Positions 13,201-24,176 of a stretch of 64,000 nt of DNA are shown here, one piece after another. This DNA is from Scilla litardierei (Eukaryota; Streptophyta; Magnoliopsida; Asparagales; Asparagaceae): assembly GCA_030789695.1 (NCBI GenBank), contig CM061142.1:568407281-568471280 (forward strand). Direction: 5' to 3'. A program made the translations under genes and the position numbers. The notes below the pieces were generated by a model. The model had not been told where the DNA came from and did no database searches. It saw only the letters and a list, made by a program, of their open reading frames with translations. The first letter of the stretch is position 1. Every line of letters begins with the position of its first letter.

Positions 13201-14189
13201 GCCGGACTAACTGTGTGTCCGCCTCGCGTGACGAGCTATAGGTGGGAGAACAAAGATATGGAGGACCTTTGCTCTCGTGTGTGAATGATAGAAGATGACA
13301 GAGTTTTTCTAACCCCCTCTCCGTAAGAGGAGAGGAGGTATTTATACCTGACGGGTGATGACTAGGTGTGCTGAGCTGGCTCGGGTGTCAGTGGAGGCTT
13401 CGGACAAGGACATCGGGAACAGGAGTCTCTGACCTGCCTCTGTCAGGCGGCGCAACGGCCCAGGGGTGCTTTTGTCGGGATGTCAGGGCCGAAAGCACTA
13501 ACCGCCGGTCAGGTCAGCCGCCTGGGGGTGCTTTGTCAGACGGTCGGGTGACGTGTGGGTTAGTCGCGTCCTTATCCTAGGCTGTTTGTCGTTTGCGTCG
13601 AACTAAAGGTCTGGCTCGCTTTCGGCGCCACGGTTCGCAGGAGTCGGATGGGCCGATCCGGTCGGGGGTTGTCCGGCCCGGCCGCGCTCGTCAATAGGCT
13701 TGGCCTAGCTATCCGAGCGTCCCCTAACGCGCTCCCCCGGTGGGTCGGGCAGCTGCGGTTGTTCGCCTCGGCCGGCTACAGTTGTTCGCCTCGGCCGTTT
13801 CGGGGAGCGTTGTAAGGCGCGCCTATCTCCGTGATGCCCCGGGTTTTCGGGGCGGCGGCCCTAATTGTTAAAAGGTGAGCTAAAGGGGTATGTTAGCGGA
13901 TCCGGGCTGGAGTTGGGCTACTATGATCTTTAGGTCGTAACATACTGTAATGTAATGTCCTGCATTGTTGTATTTACTTTTCAATACTGCGTTTTATTTT
14001 CTGTTGGAGCACTTTTCTTTTTCTCTGTGTACTATTCTAGTGTTATTGCAGTGGTCTGCTCATTATTTTATATCAAATCACAAAAAAATGCCTAGTAATA
14101 TTTAGATAAGAGGGCTCGAAGCCTGAGTCTGAATACTACGGCGGCCTCGTCAGCTATGCTCCTCATACTTGGGTGAGCGGGGAGTGACA
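10295..14189 (+). repeat. Gypsy-A 3' LTR, interrupted by a solo LTR
   Basis: Matches 2713-5523 from TGTAATGACC to GAGTGACA. The alignment is broken at 12864-13947 by a solo LTR of another family with its TSD. The leader-intron donor is also present here, at about 10981. Confidence 0.93.
12869..13942. mobile_element. Solo LTR of an unrelated, GC-rich family
   Basis: The segment starts TGTTACGA and ends TCGTAACA, perfect 8-bp inverted ends in TG...CA form. TACTG flanks it on both sides (12864-12868 and 13943-13947). It is much richer in G+C than the host LTR, and no coding sequence is recognisable inside. Size, ends and 5-bp TSD fit a solo LTR left by LTR-LTR recombination. A small DNA transposon is less likely given the TG/CA ends. 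Orientation is not certain. Confidence 0.88.
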
Positions 14190-14194
14190 AACTA

Positions 14195-15575
14195 GGCCGT
14201 ACCGATGAGAATAGACTTGACAGGTTACATAAAGAGAGTTTTGATCTCTCGTATTATGAGTCGAAAGAGACTTGTAAGTCTTGTCTCAAAGGTATGATGG
14301 CCAAACACCTTCTGTAAGACAGTGGGAGAATAAGTTGGAGAACTCACAGTCTTATACTTACGGATGTATCCAGACTCCAGTCTAAATTAGCTTAGATATG
14401 TTATACTTATTTTATTACGACACATGTTCTTGATGAAACACAAGTTTGATAAAATAGAGTACACAGTAACAGAAGTATTTGAACTGCTTCAATCAGATCG
14501 AGGAGTCGAATACATAGCTATATAATTCTTGTGTAATTAAAAGAAAATGTGATTTTCTCTTAGGTCAAGTCTCTTAACACAACGATGTGTTGGGAAGCAT
14601 GAATCCCACTTTGTTAGACATGGTTCGATGCATGGCAAGTGACTCTGAGTTATAATCCTCCCTCCGGGTTAAGTCCCTGATAGTAATGCCTAGGTTCTTG
14701 ATAAGGTTCTACGAGGACATTATCAATATGATATTCATTAAATCAATTATTACGAAGTTACTGGATTACTCGAGTCTCGTGAGACGAATAAGTCGAGTAC
14801 AACATCATAATTGATGATGAATTAGTCAACTTCTAGGATGACATTCAGAGTAGGGACTCTGACTAATAACTTGATACAATCCGAATAGGGTCCTTACACG
14901 TGTATAAAGTATGTACCTTAGTTTACGTGCCCAAGGAAAGTGTTTCTTTTGGCTGCAAGTGAATCTTCGAGTCTAGAAGATTGGTGCAGAAGGAAAATAG
15001 TGAAGTACAACTTGTGTTGGTTAAGAACAGTTATTATCCTAACTCCTATAAACGGATTATGATGAAATTTTCTCGTCAATAGCTGTGTACAGATATATTC
15101 GGATCGAACTCGATGTAAATGCTCATGATGACCATGAAAACTGGGGTTCATGTATAGTCTGTTTTCTAAATATGATTTAGAAGAAAGAACTTATATGAAT
15201 CAGTCAGAGAGTTTTCAAGTTCAGTGGGAGCAAATTAAAAGCATACTAGGCATCAAGGAGCGAGAACATATATTTTGAAAAAGTGGTCAAAGAGTTTGAC
15301 TCTTTATCAGAAATTATTATGAACCGTACAGTTGACCAGTAATTATGTAGGATTATTCTCGTAAGGTACGATGAGCTAGATGAGATCCTTGCAAATTAAA
15401 TATTATGGATTCTAAGAGACCAAGTATATTATTTGGATGAGATTCAAATGTGTGGTCTAAAATAAACATATAAACTCCTCAAGTCTATAACTAAAGACGG
15501 TTTAGCAGATTCACTCACGAAGGCTCTGTCACATAAAGTCTATAGAGACTTATGTGTAAATGCGGTATGAAATAC
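14195..15575 (+). pseudogene. Copia-1 pol remnants (GAG-pre-integrase, IN, RT, RNase H ends)
   Basis: Collinear islands of a Ty1/copia polyprotein, none open for long. GAG-pre-integrase is at 14190-14320 (CESC-like motif seen as CKSCLKG). Integrase pieces lie around 14460 (LLQSDRGVEYI) and 14600 (LLDMVRCMA). The start of RT is at about 15056 (DYDEIFSSIAV, later TYMNQSESFQ). The last piece is the end of RNase H at 15481-15570 (LADSLTKALSHK). The catalytic RT box and the RNase H core are absent. Copia-2 retains the same set with the same gaps, so the deletions predate the two copies. The element must be moved in trans. Confidence 0.85.
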
Positions 15576-15607
15576 TAGAATAAATGGGCCTGAGTGCAAG
15601 CGAAAGA

Positions 15608-18257
15608 TGTTAGGAGATAGGTATGCCCTCGAACTCGAGGCAATTTATCTCTATGTAAGTGTACAAATATCTTGGTCAAAATTACAGTAAGTTGTATGGT
15701 AAGAATTTATCTAAGCTAATAAAATGTAGTCGACATTAGAACTTAGGTAAAGTCCTAAGACTTAATGCGAGTTAAACAAGTATCGAAATGAGGATCTCGA
15801 TCATGGAGAATTGTTTAACCGTTAGTAGCATAAGTCTGAAATCGTTCGTGGTCATAGAAGTTTTAAAAATAGGATTTCGAAACATCGGATAGACCATTAT
15901 GTCTTTGTCTTCACCATAGAGTGGTGATGATGATCTCATGGTCGTTCGACTTGGCAAAGTCAAAGACGAGACACATGTGCTCATTGAAGAATGAGTTCAC
16001 TGAACAACCCAACGAGAGTTATCACATGGTCAACATAACTAATTTGTCAGTGATAACTCTCAATGATGATAGGCTAGTTGGTCATTAGACTTGAGGTCAT
16101 TGTAGGAACCAGTACGTGAACGGTGTTACTTAGATTTCTGACCTAGCTTCGAGGCAAGGCATGTCGAAAGGTCTTTGGTTGGGTGACACTTAAAGCATGC
16201 GAGGAGAGTAATGACCAAGAGAGAATTCATCTCTCCCGCTATGGGGAGTTAGTGTCGCATGTGTTGGTTCGGGTTTTAGTGAAAAACTTTTGCCAAAGTA
16301 TGTTGGAAGCAGTCCAACATTATTTGACTAAAGACCGATGGAAACTAACCAAGTTTAAGCTATTGGGGTTGACAGTTTGACCATACCCTAGGCTTGACTA
16401 GGCGACATAGTTTTGACGAGGGGACTAAAACTGCGGTATTCATCACGGTCACAGTCAGGGTGGTCCCGACAATAGCCAGGTCAATGAGTTAACAACATAA
16501 TTATGATACTGAAACAGGGACGGCACCTGCTGCTCGTGGTCACTGCTGTCTGGGGTTTCGAACCCCACCTGTAGTAGGGTCAGGCTATAGGGTCTCACAC
16601 AGAGTGAGACATTCGTCAAGTAATAGGTAGAATTAAGGGAGATTATACATTGGATGTATGGGAATTAATTAAGTCGCAAAGATTTTGCGATATAAGTCTA
16701 ATACATCAAACTGCAAAGAGGTTGCAGATAGCTTTTACATTCGGGATAAATGATCCTGAGTGCAAGTGGGAGATGTTGAGGGATGTATGCCCTCAGTTCA
16801 TTTGTATTTGATGCAAATGGATTTTAATAATAAAGATGTGGATTATTGCATATGATGCAATAGGCAATAAAATATACATTGTAAAATGTTTACGAATATA
16901 TTTTATAAAGGCATAGAAATGAAGAGTATTTTCCAATGAAAGTCACGGAGAAAACCGCGCTCAAATCGGAGTCCAAACAAGCCCAGAAAATCTATTTAAA
17001 AGGGGTTTTAGATAGTAATCAAAAGGCCCAATGAGTATCACCCCAACCGTTTTTAAGAAATTTAAAAAACAAAGGGGCTGGGGCCCGATACGTGGGCCCC
17101 AAACATGTCGCTCAAAAGGCCCTGGTGCCCAAAACTGGGCACCAGGCAGCGCCCACAAAACAAAAAGGGCGCCCTGAGCGCGGGCACTGGCACGCTCAGG
17201 CGCGTGCCAGGCACGTGCCCAGCTGGAGGCGCATGCCAGCCAACCCAGCTCGGGCTGCACGTGCACCAAGGTAGTTGGTCCCACTCGGTGGGCCCCACAT
17301 CTGGGGTTCCGAACCCTAGATAGTTGTTTTCTTTTAGCGGCTGGTTTTTGAGCGAAAATTAGTTTTTTGCTCAACTTTGGACACACGTTTGAGGGATCAA
17401 ACGAAGTCAAAATTGAGCTTCGTTTGTTTCTATGCGTTCACCATTCAATGCTCTTCGATTTGATAGGTTATATCAATTACGAAGCTCAACGGTGAGTGAG
17501 GAACAATTTGCTAAATGTTGCCTTTGTGAACAGCAAAGTTTAGTTAATTTTTTCCACTCTACATATTTAGTCCCATATCGTATATGATGAGAAGGGGAGG
17601 GGTCGGCTGGCTATATAAATATGGGCCAACACTCTCCTTGAAAACTTGTACCAAGTCTCCAAATCCAAGAAGCTCCCAAAAGTTTTGAGCACGCTCGGAT
17701 TAAGACTTAAAATTAATTATTCCATCTCTCCCAAAAATTCTTCTTTGCTCCTGATCGGGCTTTAGCAAAGCTACGAAGGAGCTTTAATCGGATCCGAAGT
17801 CTTGGCAGAGGATCCACTCAAGGTGAAATCTTCTTCGGCACGTGGTTGGCTCGGTGACAAGGATGTTGCTTGCCTCAAGACGCAGTGCAGTTCGGGAAAT
17901 AGTTCGGCTCGGGACGAGGTGCGGCTCGGGACGCGGTTCGGCTCCGAGAAGAGACGCGGGGACAAAGAAATGTTGCTGAAAACGACACTTCGTATTCTGC
18001 GGAAACGAAATGAAAGGTATGTAATTTAAACTATTAGCATGCGTTTATAATTGCAAATAGGTTGGTTGATAGATCTATCCTTAGGGGTTGGTGGGACCCA
18101 ACCCGGGATAGTACAGATTTTGGTTATGGTTGTTCCTTTAGGGCTATATTTAAAAGAGTATTCAATCTGTTTTTTCCGCTGCTATATTGTTTTCGCCGTC
18201 CGATCAACTTAGGCTGTACATCGATTTTATTACCCTAATGACCTGTAAAACCCAACA
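15608..18257 (+). repeat. Copia-1 3' LTR
   Basis: Starts TGTTAGGAGATAGG after the purine-rich AAGCGAAAGA and ends CCCAACA. Its left part matches the Copia-2 LTR from 40875 onward and its end matches 1-431. Around 16760-16790 it contains a second PPT-like string plus LTR start (AAGTGGGAGA then TGTTGAGGGATGTATGCC) that the Copia-2 LTR lacks at that place, so the LTR looks chimeric. A strongly GC-rich patch lies at about 17060-17300. Confidence 0.88.
17612..17620 (+). promoter_or_regulatory. TATA box of the Copia-1 LTR
   Basis: TATATAAAT stands in the context GGCTGGCTATATAAATATGG. Copia-2 has the same arrangement at 42760 and 49087, each about 40 bases after a TCCCACATCGG or TCCCATATCG motif. 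This is the likely start of the R region. Confidence 0.75.
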
Positions 18258-19080
18258 AGAATTATGGGTGATACAGCCCCCTGGAATGGAGCGAGCCAAG
18301 CCCACGGCCCATGTGGGGGTTGGGCCTAAACCTTAAGACCCCGCAAGCATATCGAAAGTGGCGGCCCAAAGCCTACGTCGGGAAAACTGCTGACCCTCCA
18401 CGATTGGGGGAACCGCTCTCCAGATCGTGCTCGCCTTGAACATCAGTCAATGTGACATCACGACCGCCTTCATGTTCCTTGAAGAGACCATCAAAGCGGG
18501 TGGGTTGGAAGGGCAAGATGACAGGACGCCATAAAGGCGTTGACATGTAAACTCCTATAAAGGGCCGAAAAGACAAAACGCCGAGGGATCAAATCCTGAG
18601 TATCTCAGATATCAGGTACTCCACTTCTCGAGACCTTTTTCTTCCATCCTATATTTCTCTTCCATTGCTCGGCCCAATGACTCGTTTATTGGTCTCTCCG
18701 TGAACCATACATGATCCCACCGAGCATCCTTCAGACTAGTGCTAACTTAGGCATCGAAGGGGACTTGGTCGGAACCAAGGTTCGACCCCCCCCTGACGAG
18801 CTCTCTCGTCTGTGCAGATCCAATGAGCCGCCAACCAGCCGAAGCCACCGTTCAGCGCTCCATCTCTCGGATCTGAACGCTCTCAAGCCCCAGGCCTGAC
18901 CGACCGATCGCCCCAGGAAGCCGTCATTCTGCCAGAAACCATCCGTTGGCACACTGACGCATGGATCCGCGCGTTTCCGCCCCAGCAAACGCTCAGACAA
19001 TCGACCCCGGAGGCCGCACGCATCCCACGTGACCGCGACGACCCCCCGTACCTCCAACCTATCAATCAGTGGTGAGAAAA
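18258..19080 (+). repeat. LTR/leader fragment resembling Tat/Ogre-lineage gypsy
   Basis: GC-richer DNA with a promoter-like CTATAAAGGGC at about 18555 and the string CTAACTTAGGCATCGAAGGG at about 18741, typical of Tat-lineage plant LTRs. After CAGATCC comes an ATG (18822) with a short frame that stops early. The left end appears to be cut by Copia-1. No matching second LTR is in the window, and both borders are uncertain. Confidence 0.5.
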
Positions 19081-21839
19081 CACCTCGAAACAAAGGGGCA
19101 TATGTTGGATTAGTTCAACCTTGATCTCAGCCATCCATTAAGTTTTTTGAATTCACTTTTAGACATTTGAAATTCAAGTAATCCAGCAGATGTAATTTAA
19201 TTATTTATGTTAATTTCTTGCCATTTAAAAAAGCTTGAAATGAGGAATATCCCATATTTCTCAGATCTGAATGTACTGCACGAAAACGGCCCTTGTATCG
19301 TCTTTTTTCTGAGTTTTTTTTGAAGGAGAAGTCCTTGAGCTGGAACTTCGATTCTTGAAACACTGTGTAAAATTTCATCCTGCACATCCTCATCTGAATT
19401 CCATCTCCTTTGAGAGATAATTATCTGTTACTTGTTCCTTGTTTTCAAATTAACTTACAAGGACTGTCAAGAAACTTACATGTTGAAGGTATGAATCTAA
19501 ACCGATACGCAAACACATGAACTATTAACCAATCCCTCGGCTATTCGCCATCCCTCTCGACTGCATGTCGATGAATCATCACCAAAAAAAACTTTGAAGT
19601 TGGCCCATTGTGGATGCTGAGAATCCAACTCCAGAACAGCTACTGATAAAGCAATGCATCGGCCACCTTGGCTGCTGGTTCTGGCAATAGAAGAGAGAGA
19701 AAAAGAACAATATGTTCATGAGAGTCGACATGGATGGGTGCAGGGGAATCACGTGTGCCTAGACAGTGTACTTCACACGAAGTCTATCATGTCGACTACT
19801 GATATTTGCACCACTCAGACACAGGATATGGCTGACCGTTCTTTATCTGGTGCTCATGAATTCATTAAAGACCCAAGTGATTTGGATGGCAACCTCTCTT
19901 TAGCGCTGGAATCACACAGTTCTTGCTCTCCCTACGCCGTCCAAACTTTCTCCACGCTAGACTATTCCCATCGGTAGGAATCTAATAACACTAGTTCCTA
20001 AACAAGTCGTCGAAAAAAAATGGCGCATATTCGTTGCCTTCATATATAGCATTTGCCTTGCCAATGCTTTGAATCTCTACTTTTTGCAGAACCGTGATTC
20101 AAGCCCTACACCGCTTGCACGATATGAGAACAATCACATGAGCGGAGAGCAATATCCAGGGAGCAAGAGGCTCGGTAGAGTTATAATCCAATTGGGCATC
20201 GATCACACGCCGAAACCAAGCAAAGCACGGCCATGATGTGGACTATCTCCTACCTTTCCCCATCTGAGGCGACGGGCATGGTTGGCGTGAGCTCGGCTTG
20301 AAATGTGACGATTGCTATGCTTCTGCAGGGAGACGTGGCCTTGGTTTCTTCAGACTTGCTTCAAAGAGAAACGGAACCTGGCAAAAGGAGATCACATGAG
20401 ATGAAGTGTCGGGTGGTGCTTAAATCCTGACAATTATAGTACCATATCTTTGTATTAGTGGGTGGGCATTCACATGCCAGAGGATTTCAGCCATCCATTG
20501 TTATCCTCATCAGTTCGTTGAATTTTCTTCCATCCAATTTTGTATTGAAAGATGAATGAGGTAGTCTGTGTCCTTTATTTATACTTAAAAGCATGGTAAT
20601 TAATGATCAGAAGGAATTGGGCAGCTGAGATTCTCGCCACATTTGTTCTGTTTAGTTTTGTTTATCATATTGTGAAAGAACTTCAGTGTCTAGGTCACGA
20701 CCAGAGTCGTTACTTGCAAGAGAGAGAGCAAAGGAAAATTTGTGTAAACCCCCCTTGACATAAAGTTAAATGTGAACAACAACTTTGAGAGATACGGAAC
20801 AAAGAAAAAGGTACGAGGTAACCTTTTTGGCTGGATCAAAAATCAAAAGATCCTTATGAAATCATATGCAGAGTAATTTGGTTAGTAGTATTGGTTGCTA
20901 TGGGAAAAAAAACCCTAACGATCTGTTGATGAACTTGAGCAGTCTCAAGTGGCTGACACTCCCTCTTGACCATCCGGCTTCCCCAAAAAAATTTCAATGA
21001 ATATCTCCGATCACCTCATCAACCAAGCGTGATATTATTTTCACCTTGACAATGAAACTCCTCACGACCCTCCAGCCTCCTTGAACTCTAACTATGTCTC
21101 AAGCGTTGCTAGCTAGCGCTCGAGAGAAGGAGAATGGGAAAAAACGCTTTATTTGTTAGAGCAAAATTCTATCTTTTAGCCAATCATTCAACTCTCTTGA
21201 TTTTTTGGATGCCTTTAAGAGTAGAAAAGGACCGTTTTATCTAGTTCTAGGATCACATGTAATCCTTAATTTCATCCTTAGAAGTTCCCGGTAGAGTCAA
21301 ACTCTATCTAATAAAATGTAAGCTTATAGAAAAGATTTCATGTTATCCTTTAACTCTTAGGAGTTTTAGTTAGATTCAAACTCCATCTAATAACATATAG
21401 GATTTAAAGAAAAGATCTTTAGGAATTGTATAATCTTAAGGAGTTCTATTTTGAGTCATACTCATTTTAGATTTAATCAAGTCAAACAATTGGGTCAAAT
21501 CCAACCCACGTCTGACCCAAAAACCCTCCCGACATTCATCACCGGTTAGCCGTCATTGTCCGTCGCCAAAAATCTGCTAGGCAGCCAGCTACTAGCTGAC
21601 CAACCGCTGGCCGCTGACCGACTGGCCATCCTCTGGAGATGCCATTTCATTATTAGCAATGTTATGGGCTTGGTTTCAATAGGGTATTTATCTTTCATTT
21701 ATGATAAAGAGTTTATAACTCCTTACGAACATCTTACACTCACATTCTCAACACTTTGCAACTCAATCACAACTCCTTGTGATCACTTGTGTATATCTCA
21801 TATACTTCAAGTTATTTTTCTTCAATTATCGTGACAAGC
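19081..21839. other. Unassigned interspersed sequence
   Basis: No rRNA, tRNA or recognisable protein. The longest plus-strand frame (19654-19977, 107 codons) has no motif that I know. The strings TCAGCCATCCATT at about 19130 and 20488 are similar, but their flanks do not align well enough to call element ends. The part from about 20850 to 21839 may be the U5 side of the minus-strand Copia-3 LTR. Otherwise I see nothing that I can support. Confidence 0.4.
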
Positions 21840-22874
21840 CATCATCGTGGTGAGACTTTAATATCCAGATTCCTACTTCAATAGCGACTTGATCATACTC
21901 TACGATCGTGTCACAGGTACGAAAATGACGTTAGCTGCATATGAAGACCACTCGTTTCAGAATCGTCATTATCTGGTTAGTGTAATACTAGACTCTGCTC
22001 TAAATCAAATCTGGACCTATCATTGACAGCTACCAAACAATTTGATCTTCATCACAACTATGTCATAAAGGCATTTATGGTATGAAAATCTGTCAAACTC
22101 TAATAACACCTTAATGTTGTCAGTATTATATGCGGTAGCATAGTCAAAAATGGATCTAACTTATTACTTTAATAAGTTTATTCATTCTACCATGAATAGG
22201 AATTTACTATGGATCCATACTTACTCCTTGATTGTAACCTCCCATACTGGAGGAGACAAATCCCATCTTGACCTCCACTTCCCTTCACACGCTTTGGTCT
22301 ACACTGAACAAGAACCTAGCAATGACTACATCATTGGTGGTCAGTAAAAGCCAAAGTAGAACCCTCCCAAGTACAAGGTTCTTTATCGCGCCTCAGGTCT
22401 AAAGACTAATCTGCACCAGCTGTCACTTGAGAGCTTCTATTGACAATGCGAGTATGTTTATCAAATAGAATCTTCTGGACAAGTCATTCTATGAACTTCT
22501 AACAAGCATATGCGCATTGTTTCATGATGTCTCCACTTCAAATGACTATGACTACAACCATTACTATCTCAATGGTAAATATCAGTATACACTGGTTGAT
22601 CCGAAATATCAGTGCTCTCTCCTAATATTTCTACAAATCAGAACATTTGGATTTTACTTAAGTAGATCGATTAGGTCTTATTATCATGATCTCATCATTC
22701 TAATTTCCCCTCACAATCTTAGAACTTTATCCATGCAATCACTTAATCGTGTATAGATATGCTCAAAATGTATCAAAAATTCACACAGATAAAGAATACC
22801 AAATTACCTTACTATTATTTCAACAAGCTGTATCAATTATAATAATAGTCTTAATGGTGTATATATCCCAACAT
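21840..22874 (-). repeat. Copia-3 3' LTR (minus strand), relative of Copia-1 and Copia-2
   Basis: Read on the minus strand it starts TGTTGGGATATATACACC right after the PPT-like CAATTGGGAGA. It shares collinear blocks with the Copia-1 and Copia-2 LTRs: GAAATAATAGTAAGG then TTTATCT near the start, the CTCC...ATGGGAG block (plus coordinates about 22240), GACATAGT at about 22065, and GATTCTGAA at about 21960. Similarity is lower than between Copia-1 and Copia-2. The far end of the LTR is not resolved and may reach about 20850. Confidence 0.65.
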
Positions 22875-22971
22875 CTCCCAATTGCATTTACAACTAATTA
22901 TTAAAGTAGTTCATACCAATCTTATCCATTAAAAGTTCTAGATGATTTTATGGAAGTACCTTCATGAGTGG
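22875..22971 (-). other. Copia-3 PPT and last internal bases
   Basis: CAATTGGGAGA (minus strand, ending at 22875) precedes the LTR. The remaining bases to 22971 are the only internal Copia-3 sequence before Sire-1 begins. AGTGG (22967-22971) would be the left TSD of Sire-1; its partner lies beyond the window. Confidence 0.55.
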
Positions 22972-23852
22972 TGAAATTCAGCATGCATTTAATAAGCAAT
23001 TAAACTGAAAGATTAAGCACACACCAAGCAATGATACACAAGACTTGGTAACGCAGTTCGATGCGCACACCTACATCTGCGGGGCCACGCCCAGAAAATC
23101 AGATTACTCCACTAAAATTATCAATGAATACAATCACTACTATCATGTTTCTATTAGGAGGAACAACCTTCCCCTCAATACAAACCGTGGTAGGTGGTCT
23201 CTACCAACCCATGGAGTATCTAAGCAAGCTCCCATTGCATACAAGATCCCCTTGCCAAACTGACTAGAATCAACTCCCTTGATCCCCTACGTGCGTAGCC
23301 GTCAGCCTCCTCTCAACGTTCTTCAAAACTTTCACTCAAGTTCTAACCCTAGCCGTCAAAGCCGCATACCTTAATATACTCCGCTCCCCCTTAATCCCAC
23401 GGTCGAAAGGGAAGGACGATCAATGATGACTTGTGTGGAACTGCAGCCCACAATTTCCGGAACCAGTTCAGGTAGGTGGTTCCGCATATCTTCAAGGATC
23501 AGGTAGACAATATATTACGGACAAGATTCTCTCCAACCAAATCTTAAATTGTTTCGAGAGATTTCAGATTCCAAATATGTCTTCAACAATTTTCAATCAA
23601 TAGACTATACCAGAATTTGCTAAAGATACAAAACTGAGTCCTGGAGCTTCTATCTACAATGATCCCAAAACTCGTCATATATTTCCAGCTTCCTGACACA
23701 GCATGTTGAATATTATGTTGCAACATAATGTTCAACATTTCTTCCAATAAGGCATATAGAAGAATTCACTCTTCTCCAAGATAGTTAAGACCACCCACAA
23801 ACACATCTTGGTGCCACTAATGACAACACAGTCCTGTACGAATGACCGAACA
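22972..23852 (-). repeat. Sire-1 3' LTR
   Basis: On the minus strand it begins TGTTCGGTCATTCG after the purine tract AACAAGGGAGA and ends ...GCTGAATTTCA (881 bp, normal for the lineage). Its downstream part has the GATGTAGGTGTGCG...CGAACTGCGT context (plus about 23050-23080) common in copia U5 regions. A long palindrome lies at 23704-23737. Confidence 0.72.
23704..23737. repeat. 34-bp palindrome in the Sire-1 LTR
   Basis: The core ATTATGTTGCAACATAAT (23712-23729) is its own reverse complement. It is flanked one base out by TGTTGAA and TTCAACA, also inverted. It sits about 115-150 bases inside the start of the LTR (U3). Palindromic motifs in this region are a known Sirevirus trait. Confidence 0.9.
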
Positions 23853-24176
23853 ATCTCCCTTGTTGGCATTTAGTGGCATAATATAAAAATACCACACAAG
23901 AAACAGAAGAATGATTCATAGATGTTGGAGCCCCCATACAGAAAAACAATGTACCCACCAACATACAACCATCCAATCAATATAACCAGCCAACAACAAA
24001 GATACTACTCCTCACCAAGCATAAAAGAACATTATGCAGCATACAAGAACATTCTTCTTCCCATACATATAATATTTCTCCCCCTTTGGGTCACTAAAAG
24101 AATAACATACCTCATTTGGTCTCACTTCCAGAAGCAACATTCAAATATACGGAAGAAACAGGAGCAAGCTTGGAAT

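Larger units (their letters stand above)
2713..14189 (+). mobile_element. Gypsy-A: Ty3/gypsy chromovirus (Tekay/Del type), degenerate, inserted in Copia-1
   Basis: LTRs at 2713-5523 and 10295-14189 bracket gag-PR-RT-RH-IN in the Ty3 order, ending in a chromodomain. The TSD is GATTA on the left (2708-2712) and AACTA on the right (14190-14194); each is one change from GACTA, the base string Copia-2 has at this site, which supports an old insertion. The 3' LTR is lengthened by a 1,074-bp solo LTR. It carries a leader intron and a gag-pol intron like Gypsy-B, -C and -D but lacks their integrase intron. Multiple stops and frameshifts rule out a working polyprotein. Confidence 0.95.
1..18257 (+). 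mobile_element. Copia-1: non-autonomous Ty1/copia LTR retrotransposon, left end outside window, split by Gypsy-A
   Basis: Positions 1-431 match 17821-18257 closely, which makes them the end of the 5' LTR and the end of the 3' LTR of one element. Position 431 ends in CA and is followed at 433 by the initiator-Met primer site. Internal DNA is 432-2712 plus 14195-15607 (about 3.7 kb); Gypsy-A occupies the gap. The reading frames are only decayed islands of copia pol (see 14195-15575), so the element depends on enzymes from elsewhere. Copia-2 (40875-49712) is a sister with the same internal organisation. The TSD cannot be checked because the left end is off the window; the right flank starts AGAAT. 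Confidence 0.9.

Noticed and set aside
17062..17410. Frames on both strands in the GC-rich patch of the Copia-1 LTR
   Set aside because: Overlapping in several frames, no motif, and inside U3 upstream of the TATA box.
16774..18257. Shorter Copia-1 LTR starting at the inner TGTTGAGGG site
   Set aside because: Both Copia-2 LTRs include the sequence homologous to 15608-16560, so the family LTR begins at 15608. The inner site is treated as a duplication within the LTR.
22150..22347. 65-codon plus-strand frame near the Copia-3 LTR
   Set aside because: Lies antisense within the LTR, collinear with non-coding LTR blocks of Copia-1 and Copia-2.
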